Assembly: GCA_029256645.1 (NCBI GenBank)
Contig: JAQSXM010000029.1
Location: 1-15,591, forward strand
Length of the DNA stretch: 15,591 bases
Direction: 5' to 3'
From: Sporomusa sp.
GTDB taxonomy: Bacteria; Bacillota_C; Negativicutes; Sporomusales; Sporomusaceae
The translations under genes were made by a program, and so were the position numbers. The notes under the pieces are model-generated. The model was given only the letters and a program-made list of their open reading frames with translations. It was not told the origin of the DNA and searched no databases. This document shows, in pieces, positions 6,839 through 13,628 of this stretch (positions within the stretch are counted from its first letter, which is position 1; each line of letters opens with the position of its first letter).

Positions 6839-7858
6839 CTATTTCTTTTCATTGGGATTAAATTGATTAGTATAGATTTGCTCCGGTTTGATACCGCCTT
6901 TTATTTCATTAAAGTCGGTAAGCAAATTAATCCAAACAGTAACTGTATCTTCCAAAATCACCGCATCTTTAGCGTAATGACCAGGTTTAATGGTCTTAGG
7001 ATCAACATTGGCTCGTTTAGCAGTAATTTCAAGGGCTTTCTCCGGATTGGCGTTGGCCCAGTTGTTTGTTTTTGCGACTGCTGTCACAAAACGTTTGACT
7101 ACATCCGGCTTCTCCTGAATAAATTTCTCAGAAAAATACGCCGGTGTCGCCCCGCCAATGGTTCCCCATATATCGTAATCACTGAAAATAACCTGGAATT
7201 CACCGCGTTCTTTAATGAAATCAGTGGTTTTATGCATCATAGCCAGGTCAATATCGCCTTGGCGCAAAGCCTGATCCAGCTGTGGTTCGGGCATAACGAT
7301 GACCTGTACCTTGCTTTTAGGATCATCTATCCCATTTTTTTTCATATAGGCATAGGGGGTGTATTCATTGCAGCCGCCAATCAAGGGTATCCCTATTTTT
7401 TTGCCAACCATGTCCTGTGCGCTTTTGATCGAGCTGCTTTTTGTAATCACGCCTACCATATGCGGTATGTCCTGACTCGTCTCGGTATTTGCCGAAACTG
7501 CCTTGATTTTGGCACCAGCGGAAATTCCGGCAATAGTCCTGTTGATATGGGCACCGCCCACATCAAGCTTCCCCGCCACAACCGAGGCCACCAGTTGGGT
7601 AGACGGAACAACACCGGCATATTCAATTTTTATTCCCTGTTCTGCAAAAAAGCCGAGTTCATCCCCTACATAGTAAATCGAAGGGCTTGTAGGTGCGCTA
7701 GGAGTAGCTACCCTGACAGTATCAAGTTTTTTTGTTGAGCTGTCATTAGTAGCTGTGGTTGGTTGGCCCTTTGAGCACCCTGCATTCACCAGCAGTAAAA
7801 CAACTAGCACTGCCACGATTATTATTAGTTTACCTCTGAGCTTATCTTTCAAACTCAT
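6839..7858 (-). CDS. Solute-binding lipoprotein of NMT1/SsuA type, tandem paralogue 2
   Basis: The 339-aa protein uses ATG 7858 (GAGG 5 nt upstream; a GTG one codon earlier is possible but too close to that site). Lipobox VNAGC with Cys28 as the anchor. Binding-fold motifs: YYVGDELGFFAEQGIKIEY (62-80), AGKLDVGGAHINRTIAG (95-111), and GKKIGIPLIGGCNEYTPY (152-169) with the subfamily Cys163. SDYDIWGTIGGATPAYFSEK follows in domain 2, and the C-terminus ends in QIYTNQFNPN, shared by all three paralogues. It starts about 20 nt after the previous gene's stop and is the last gene before a strong terminator. Hence it is co-transcribed with the 8895 paralogue and probably the HgdB-like gene at 10148. 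A long open frame on the opposite strand is a codon-bias shadow. Confidence 0.87.
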   Translation of the reverse strand: MSLKDKLRGKLIIIVAVLVVLLLVNAGCSKGQPTTATNDSSTKKLDTVRVATPSAPTSPSIYYVGDELGFFAEQGIKIEYAGVVPSTQLVASVVAGKLDVGGAHINRTIAGISAGAKIKAVSANTETSQDIPHMVGVITKSSSIKSAQDMVGKKIGIPLIGGCNEYTPYAYMKKNGIDDPKSKVQVIVMPEPQLDQALRQGDIDLAMMHKTTDFIKERGEFQVIFSDYDIWGTIGGATPAYFSEKFIQEKPDVVKRFVTAVAKTNNWANANPEKALEITAKRANVDPKTIKPGHYAKDAVILEDTVTVWINLLTDFNEIKGGIKPEQIYTNQFNPNEKK

Positions 7859-7881
7859 CACATCCTCAACAATATCAAATT

Positions 7882-8895
7882 TTATTTATGGGCACTGGAA
7901 TTAAATTCATTGGTATAAATCTGTTCTGGTTTTATATCCCCTTTTATTTCACCAAACTCTTTTAACAACTCAATCCATACTGTCACTGTTTCTTCCTTAA
8001 TAACGGCACCAGGAGCATAATAGCCTTTCTTCACCAATGTAACATCCCTGTTTGCCCGTTTGGCAGTAATCTCGACCGCCTTTTGCGGATTTGTATTTAT
8101 CCAGTTGTTTGTTTTACCCACTGCGTTGGTAAAGCGTTTAACAATATCAGGTTTCTCGGAGATAAACTTTGTAGAAAAGTACAACGGCGTTGCCCCACCG
8201 ATAGTACCCCAAACATCATAATCAGTAAACAATACTTTTAGGCCCTGACGCTCTGCAATAAAATCCGGGGTCTGGTGCAGCCCGGCTATATCAATATCAC
8301 CTTGACGCAAGGCCTGCTCCAATTGTGAATCCGGCATTGTAATAATCTGAATTTTATTTTTAGGGTCAGTTATGCCGGCCTTTCTCAGATATGCGTATGG
8401 AGTATACTCATTACACCCACCTACTGTACGCAGGCCTATTTTTTTACCTACCATATCCTGGGCATTTTTAATTGGACTAGTATCTAAAGTGACATATGTC
8501 ATATGAGGCATATCCAGAGTTGTTTCACTGGCCGCTGCCACAGCCTTGATTTTTGCACCAGCCGAAATGCCGGCAATAGTCCGATTAACATGAGCACCGC
8601 CAACATCGATTTTTCCTGCAACAACTGAAGCAACCAATTGCGTAGAGGGAACAACACCAACATATTCCAGTTTAATCCCCTCTTCAGCAAAAAAGCCTAG
8701 GTCTTCACCAATATAAAATATAGATGGGCTAGTTGTTTCGACAGGGGTGGCAACTCTAATAATATCCGGTTGTTTCCCCTGACTTTCAGCGGCAGTCTTT
8801 TGCGGCTGATGATTAGTGCAGCCAATCACAAACATTAATAATAACGTTAAAACTGTAGCACTTGTTATATGTTTAATACTGTTGCTGCTTTTCAC
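7882..8895 (-). CDS. Solute-binding lipoprotein of NMT1/SsuA type, tandem paralogue 1
   Basis: The 337-aa protein most likely starts at GTG 8895, which follows AGGCGGGG by 4 nt; ATG 8913 lies upstream with a poorer site. Lipobox FVIGC, anchor Cys26. Motifs are as in its two downstream paralogues: YIGEDLGFFAEEGIKLEY (61-78), AGKIDVGGAHVNRTIAG (93-109), GKKIGLRTVGGCNEYTPY (150-167) with Cys161, and TDYDVWGTIGGATPLYF. It begins 41 nt after the stop of the third HgdB-like gene, with no terminator between them. A reductase-family subunit and a ligand-binding protein are therefore likely in one transcript, the best physical link in the window between uptake and the HgdB-like enzymes. Fold certain, ligand unknown. 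Confidence 0.87.
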   Translation of the reverse strand: MKSSNSIKHITSATVLTLLLMFVIGCTNHQPQKTAAESQGKQPDIIRVATPVETTSPSIFYIGEDLGFFAEEGIKLEYVGVVPSTQLVASVVAGKIDVGGAHVNRTIAGISAGAKIKAVAAASETTLDMPHMTYVTLDTSPIKNAQDMVGKKIGLRTVGGCNEYTPYAYLRKAGITDPKNKIQIITMPDSQLEQALRQGDIDIAGLHQTPDFIAERQGLKVLFTDYDVWGTIGGATPLYFSTKFISEKPDIVKRFTNAVGKTNNWINTNPQKAVEITAKRANRDVTLVKKGYYAPGAVIKEETVTVWIELLKEFGEIKGDIKPEQIYTNEFNSSAHK

Positions 8896-8936
8896 ATAAC
8901 CCCGCCTTTTCAATGAAATTAAGTAACACCAGCTAT

Positions 8937-10148
8937 TTAAGCAAGCATCTCCACAAAGGCTTTTACCCTGGTAAGCACCTGGCCACTGGGCGCTCCGGTC
9001 TGGAATGACCCCTCCAGGTTGATGCTCGGGATTCCCTTCTCATGGAAATACTTGCGCCACATCTCCCTGTCAACACTTGCAAAGGAACAACCAATATAAC
9101 CATACAGGATAATACCGCGGGCGCTCAGCTTATCAACTTCATGCTCAAGTACATTCCGGGCGTACACACCAGCGCCGGCACCCGCATTATCATAGACCCA
9201 CCTCGCCAGTGATTCTACCGGTGGAATGTCTTCCCGGTACAGTTTAAAGGGAACGCTGCGTAACCCGAGCAAAGCACCGCCAGCCTGGTCGATGGCTTCA
9301 TAGATTCCAAATTCCTGGCCTGTTCCCCCCGCCCAGACCAATGGGATAACATTCTTTAAATCGGCTTCATTAACCGGCTGATTTTTCAGTTCCTCGATCA
9401 GTAAATCAATAGCCGCCTCGTATTCTTCCGGTTTACCGAAATAGTTATTTAGGCCGATATTCAGCATCACAATCGTCGCTAAGCTGCGTACATAAAATGG
9501 GCGTTCCTGCCTTAATTCAAGAATTGTTCTTAGTTTAGTCAGCAGACGATTTTTGCGCTGAATCTCCACCCTGAGCTTATCTTCATCAATCTGTCTCTTG
9601 CCGGTAAGCCATTCGGCAATATCATAAATCTGCTCAACAAAAAATTTAACTAACTCTTCTAAACGCTTACCCTCTACGGCAGGACCACGGTAAACAACAT
9701 CATTATTGTATACATCATAGCCTTCGCGTTTCATAATCTCCCAGGCCAGATTGTAGGGCTCGCAGGCCGAGCTATTACCGATAATCCTTTTTATCGTACT
9801 GGTATTACGACGCCGGTGCCACTGACCTACCGTACATTTGACCATTGAGCAGGTTTCCACCGGGAACTGGTAATAGTCTTCGGCGATCTGCATGGCCTCC
9901 TTATCGCTTAAACGCCCCATCTCACTATAGGATACGGGTACAACACCAAAAGAATAAATCAACGGTACTTGCCAACCGGCCGCATTGCTCCAAACCGCAT
10001 CCTTTTTTCCTTCCTTATAAGCTTGTTCGATATCTGGAATATAAGATTCGGAAAGATCTAATATCTTATTAATTGCCTTTGAGTAACTGTGAACCTTCTT
10101 GCAGTGTTCAATATAATCCCGCTGACTATAAACTTCCTCTATATCCAT
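8937..10148 (-). CDS. HgdB/BcrB/DCCP-family iron-sulfur protein, copy C
   Basis: The 403-aa protein belongs to the 2-hydroxyacyl-CoA dehydratase/benzoyl-CoA reductase/double-cubane protein family (HGD-D). Candidate cluster ligands are Cys100 and Cys105 (ETCSMVKCTVGQW), Cys129 (SSACEPYN) and Cys354 (GYIGCSF); Cys16 is additional. The C-terminal segment HEKGIPSINLEGSF...GQVLTRVKAFVEML matches the family signature of a GIP strand, then GQ-x-x-TR and a closing helix. Family members take single electrons at very low potential from an ATP-driven activator; the activator gene lies directly upstream. ATG 10148 is chosen because AGAGGGG stands 8 nt before it; an upstream ATG at 10205 falls inside a terminator hairpin. 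The protein is nearly identical to copy B (11168-12379), especially over the last ~130 residues, and has the same length. The substrate is unknown; no CoA-handling gene is nearby. Confidence 0.88.
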   Translation of the reverse strand: MDIEEVYSQRDYIEHCKKVHSYSKAINKILDLSESYIPDIEQAYKEGKKDAVWSNAAGWQVPLIYSFGVVPVSYSEMGRLSDKEAMQIAEDYYQFPVETCSMVKCTVGQWHRRRNTSTIKRIIGNSSACEPYNLAWEIMKREGYDVYNNDVVYRGPAVEGKRLEELVKFFVEQIYDIAEWLTGKRQIDEDKLRVEIQRKNRLLTKLRTILELRQERPFYVRSLATIVMLNIGLNNYFGKPEEYEAAIDLLIEELKNQPVNEADLKNVIPLVWAGGTGQEFGIYEAIDQAGGALLGLRSVPFKLYREDIPPVESLARWVYDNAGAGAGVYARNVLEHEVDKLSARGIILYGYIGCSFASVDREMWRKYFHEKGIPSINLEGSFQTGAPSGQVLTRVKAFVEMLA

Positions 10149-10178
10149 TAATCGGTCCCCTCTTCCAGACTTATTTCT

Positions 10179-10220
10179 AAAAAAAACAAAACTAAAGACA
10201 CTCATCGCGTCTCTAGTTTT
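10179..10220 (-). terminator. Intrinsic terminator/attenuator inside the reductase cluster
   Basis: On the minus strand AAAACTAGAGAC pairs with GTCTTTAGTTTT (12 bp, one G-U; plus-strand arms 10209-10220 and 10188-10199) with a 9-nt loop, followed by GTTTTTTTT. It lies between the activator gene and HgdB-like copy C. Only 30 nt separate the end of the T-tract from copy C's start codon, and no promoter fits there, so copy C must be expressed by read-through or regulated antitermination. Confidence 0.75.
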
Positions 10221-10273
10221 TCTCCAGTCAACCCTATGTTTAAATTAATTTATTCATTTGCACTTCATTTAGA

Positions 10274-11143
10274 TTATGCAGATGCCTCTGCTTTTTCCAC
10301 CCGTTCGGCAACAACACTCTTTTGCGCAATTACCGCTGCACCTAAGGCGCCGGCATAAATAGCATCTAATTTAACTTCACTGAAAGGATGTCCCAATACC
10401 TCTTCTAATGCTTTTTTCATGCCACTATTATTAGAAACCCCGCCAGAGAATACCAGATCGGCCTCTAAGCCAATCCGGTTAAACAGATTTTTTACGCGGC
10501 GGGCAGTTGCAATATGAATGCCAGCTGCTATATCAGCCCTTTTTTCGCCTTTTGCTTTCAGCGAAATAACCTCCGACTCCGCAAATACCACGCATTGGCT
10601 GCTAATATCTGAAGGTTTTGTTGCTTTTAATGCTTCATTGCCCAGTTCTTCGGTAGTCAAATCTAATAGGCCGGCTACTTTCTCCAAGAACCGCCCGGTA
10701 CCGGCGGCACATTTGTCATTCATAATGAATTCTACCACTTTGCCATTTTTCGGATCTACCCGAATGGCTTTGGAGTCCTGGCCGCCAATATCTACGATGG
10801 AACGGACTTTTGCATTCAGGGCATGAGCCCCCATGGCATGGCAGGAAATTTCGGTGACAATTTTATGCGTAATATCGCTAAAATTCAGAGAAACACGCCC
10901 ATAACCGGTACCCACAATATAAGCAATATCTGAATTCTGCAGTCCGGACTGCTTTAACAGCTGTCCAAACAGCTTATCTGCAGTCTGTTGAGTAAACACA
11001 GCCGTAGGCGTAATCGCGGTGAATAATTTACCATCAGCTAAAAGAACAGCTTTGCCGGTTCGCGAGCCAATATCAATACCGATTACCCGGTCGTTGGTTA
11101 TGGTAGAACCGACCTTTTTATCAAGTACTTCTGTTATCTTCAT
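10274..11143 (-). CDS. ATP-dependent activator of the HgdC/BcrA/DCCP-reductase family
   Basis: The 289-aa ASKHA-fold ATPase has a homodimer-bridging [4Fe-4S] cluster in its family. Visible motifs: phosphate-1 IGIDIGSRTGKAVLL (21-35), GTGYGR (78-83), phosphate-2 VDIGGQDSKAI (117-127), and adenosine motif FSGGVSNNSGMKKALEE (232-248). The two cluster ligands are Cys145 in NDKCAAGTGRF and Cys184 in SSQCVVFAESEV; their 39-residue spacing equals that of HgdC Cys127/Cys166. It couples ATP hydrolysis to one-electron transfer into an HgdB-type partner. ATG 11143 is chosen because GAAGGGG lies 8 nt upstream. It sits 24 nt after copy B and before copy C, so either could be its electron acceptor. It is close in sequence to the N-terminal half of the fusion protein at 13597. 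Function of the family is established; the partner is inferred. Confidence 0.93.
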   Translation of the reverse strand: MKITEVLDKKVGSTITNDRVIGIDIGSRTGKAVLLADGKLFTAITPTAVFTQQTADKLFGQLLKQSGLQNSDIAYIVGTGYGRVSLNFSDITHKIVTEISCHAMGAHALNAKVRSIVDIGGQDSKAIRVDPKNGKVVEFIMNDKCAAGTGRFLEKVAGLLDLTTEELGNEALKATKPSDISSQCVVFAESEVISLKAKGEKRADIAAGIHIATARRVKNLFNRIGLEADLVFSGGVSNNSGMKKALEEVLGHPFSEVKLDAIYAGALGAAVIAQKSVVAERVEKAEASA

Positions 11144-11167
11144 ATTGTCCACCCCTTCTATTGCCTG

Positions 11168-12379
11168 TTAAGCAAGCATCTCTACAAACGCTTTAACCCG
11201 GGTTAATACCTGGCCACTTGGTGCGCCAGTCTGAAATGATCCTTCCAGATTGATGCTCGGTATCCCTTTTTCATGGAAATATTTGCGCCACATCTCCCGG
11301 TCAACACTGGCAAAAGAGCAGCCGATATAACCATACAGGATCAAACCGCGGGCATTTAGCCTATCAACTTCATGCTCCAGTACATTACGTGCATACACAC
11401 CGGCACCGGCACCGGCATTGTCATAGACCCATCTGGCTAACGATTCAATCGGTGGAACATCCTCCCGGTACAGCTTAAAGGGAACACTGCGCAACCCCAA
11501 CAGGGCGCCACCAGCCTGGTCGATAGCTTCATAGATTCCAAATTCCTGGCCGGTTCCACCTGCCCAGACCAAGGGGATAACCTTCTTTAGATCAGCTTCA
11601 TTAATTGGCGCATTCTCCAGTTCTTCAATCAGTAAATCAATAGCTGCCTCGTATTCTTCCGGTTTGCCGAAATAATTGTTTAAACCAATATTCAGCATTA
11701 AAATTGTCGCTAAACTGCGTACATAAAACGGATGCTTACGCCTTAATTCCAAAACAGTCCGCAGCTTGGTCAGCAATCGGTTTTTTCGCTGGATCTCAAC
11801 CCGCAGCTTATCTTCATCAATTTCCCGGTTACCGGTAAGCCACTCTGCTACATCATGAATCTGCGTAACAAAAAACTTAATTAACTCTTCCAAACGCTTG
11901 CCTTCTACAGTAGGCCCGCGGTACACCACATCGTTATTATATACGTCATACCCTTCCCGCTTCATAATCTCCCAGGCCAGATTGTACGGCTCGCAGGCCG
12001 AGCTGTTGCCGAGAATACGGTTGATAGTACTGGTGTTGCGGCGCAAATGCCACTGCCCCACCGTACATTTCACCATCGAGCAGGTTTCTGCCGGAAACTG
12101 GTAGTAGTCTTCAGCAATCAGCATAACATCCCGGTCACTTAAACGCCCCATCTCACTAAAGGCTACCGGGATGGTATCGCACGCATAGATTACCGGCACC
12201 TCCCAGCCATAGGCATTACTCCAAACGGCTTTTTTCCTGCCTTCTTTGTAAGCTTTTTCAGCATCTGGAACATAGGCTTCGGAGAGGTCCAGTATTTTGT
12301 TGATTGCCGGGGAATAGCTGTGAACCTTTTTGCAATAATCAACATAATCACGCTGACTTTGAATATCCTCTATTTCCAC
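11168..12379 (-). CDS. HgdB/BcrB/DCCP-family iron-sulfur protein, copy B
   Basis: The 403-aa protein starts at GTG 12379, because GAGGAGGGTG lies 3-4 nt upstream and this start aligns exactly with copy C; an ATG at 12439 overlaps the previous gene and has no such site. Conserved Cys100, Cys105, Cys129 and Cys354 match those of copies A and C; Cys16 is shared with C, and Cys66 (VIYACDT) is unique to this copy. Conserved family segments include SEMGRLSD (75-82), GGTGQEFGIYEAIDQAGGAL (274-293) and GQVLTRVKAF near the C-terminus. It is co-transcribed 43 nt after copy A and 24 nt before the activator gene. It and copy C look like products of a fairly recent duplication, yet their N-terminal ~70 residues have diverged most. 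Such paralogues often form hetero-oligomers (HgdAB, BcrBC), so an A-B or B-C pair is possible. Substrate unknown. Confidence 0.88.
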   Translation of the reverse strand: MEIEDIQSQRDYVDYCKKVHSYSPAINKILDLSEAYVPDAEKAYKEGRKKAVWSNAYGWEVPVIYACDTIPVAFSEMGRLSDRDVMLIAEDYYQFPAETCSMVKCTVGQWHLRRNTSTINRILGNSSACEPYNLAWEIMKREGYDVYNNDVVYRGPTVEGKRLEELIKFFVTQIHDVAEWLTGNREIDEDKLRVEIQRKNRLLTKLRTVLELRRKHPFYVRSLATILMLNIGLNNYFGKPEEYEAAIDLLIEELENAPINEADLKKVIPLVWAGGTGQEFGIYEAIDQAGGALLGLRSVPFKLYREDVPPIESLARWVYDNAGAGAGVYARNVLEHEVDRLNARGLILYGYIGCSFASVDREMWRKYFHEKGIPSINLEGSFQTGAPSGQVLTRVKAFVEMLA

Positions 12380-12422
12380 AAACACCCTCCTCAATTTGCT
12401 CAATACATGCCAATATATATTC

Positions 12423-13628
12423 TTAAGACAACATTTCAATAAAGGCTTTTATCCGGGTTAACACCTGGCCGGTAGGCGGTCCAACTTGATATGAACCCTC
12501 CAGGCTAATACTGGGAATCCCTTTATGATGAAAATGTTCCCGGAATAACTCTTTGTCAACACTGGAAAATGAACACCCAATATAGCCATACAGCAGCAAG
12601 CCACGCGCATTTATTTTATCAATCTGTTGTTCAATAAGCTCCCGCATATAAGTTCCCGCACCGGCGGCATGATTATCATAGATGTAGTGAACCAATGCCT
12701 CTATTGGAGGAACGTCTTCCCGGTATTTTTTTAAAGGTACGCCCCGCAACCCTAACAGGGCACCGCCAGCCTGATCTACTGCATCATAAACCCCAAATTC
12801 CTGGCCTGTTCCATAACCCCAGACTAAAGGAATAACCCGTTGCAGATCTTCCGGACTCACCGGGGCTGTTTCCATTTCATTGATCAATAAATCAACGGTT
12901 TCCTCGAACTCTGCCGGTTTGCCAAAATAACTGGATAAGCCGATATTAAGCAGCAGAATTGTTGGCAAACTACGGATATAAAAAGGGTTCTGAATTCGCA
13001 GGTCCAGGATTCTCTTGATTGTCTCAATTAACCGGTGTTTGCGCTGTATTTCATCCTTCAGTTTGCCTGCATCAATAACCCGGCTGCCTGTCAGCCATTC
13101 AGTCACACCGTAGATTTGTTCGATAAAGAACTCTTTTAGCTGCGCTAGTCTGTTACCATCCACGCCTGGTGCCCGGTAAATACTCTCAATGCAATAGACA
13201 TCATAGCCCTGGGTTTTCATAATCTCATAAGCCATATTGTAAGGCTCGCAGGCCGAGCTGGTTCCCAGGATACGGTTAATACTAGTCCTGCGGCGTTTGT
13301 GCCATTGACCTACAGTGCATTTCACCATCGAGCAGGTTTCTACCGGAAACTGGTAATAATCTTCGGCTATCAACATGGCTTCCCGGTCGCTAAGCCGACC
13401 CATTTCGCTAAAAACAGCAGGAATAATATCAAGGGAATATAATAAGGGAACCTCCCATGCACTGGCCCGGCACCAAATAGCGTTTTTCCCGGCTTTGTAG
13501 GCCTTTTCGGCGTCATAAATATATGACGCCGAAAGATCCAGTAACCTGCCAACCGCCGGGGAATAACCATGAACTTCTTTGCTGTAAATCAGGTAATCAC
13601 GCTGATTTTGAACTTCCTCGATCTGCAT
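12423..13628 (-). CDS. HgdB/BcrB/DCCP-family iron-sulfur protein, copy A
   Basis: The 401-aa HGD-D family protein is the most divergent of the three stand-alone copies. Candidate cluster ligands: Cys99 and Cys104 (ETCSMVKCTVGQW), Cys127 (SSACEPYN) and Cys352 (GYIGCSFSS). Cys53 (IWCRAS) and Cys146 (VYCIES) are specific to this copy. The C-terminal HHKGIPSISLEGSY...TGQVLTRIKAF is family-typical. Start: ATG 13628 with AGAGGGGG about 8 nt upstream; it lies 32 nt inside the end of the fusion gene, so translation is probably coupled. Further upstream ATG 13661 would lengthen the overlap and has no better site. Likely role: catalytic or electron-accepting subunit of an ATP-activated reductase or dehydratase, partner of copy B or of the fusion protein. 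Substrate unknown. Confidence 0.87.
   Translation of the reverse strand: MQIEEVQNQRDYLIYSKEVHGYSPAVGRLLDLSASYIYDAEKAYKAGKNAIWCRASAWEVPLLYSLDIIPAVFSEMGRLSDREAMLIAEDYYQFPVETCSMVKCTVGQWHKRRRTSINRILGTSSACEPYNMAYEIMKTQGYDVYCIESIYRAPGVDGNRLAQLKEFFIEQIYGVTEWLTGSRVIDAGKLKDEIQRKHRLIETIKRILDLRIQNPFYIRSLPTILLLNIGLSSYFGKPAEFEETVDLLINEMETAPVSPEDLQRVIPLVWGYGTGQEFGVYDAVDQAGGALLGLRGVPLKKYREDVPPIEALVHYIYDNHAAGAGTYMRELIEQQIDKINARGLLLYGYIGCSFSSVDKELFREHFHHKGIPSISLEGSYQVGPPTGQVLTRIKAFIEMLS

Noticed and set aside
6812..7738. A 308-codon open frame on the plus strand
   Set aside because: It lies wholly opposite the 7858-6839 binding-protein gene, which has a lipobox and family motifs. The plus-strand translation has no recognisable domain. 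It is a shadow of codon bias.
10149..10205. Upstream ATG at 10205 as the start of HgdB-like copy C
   Set aside because: It falls inside the terminator hairpin, adds 19 residues absent in copy B, and has no ribosome binding site. ATG 10148 has AGAGGGG.
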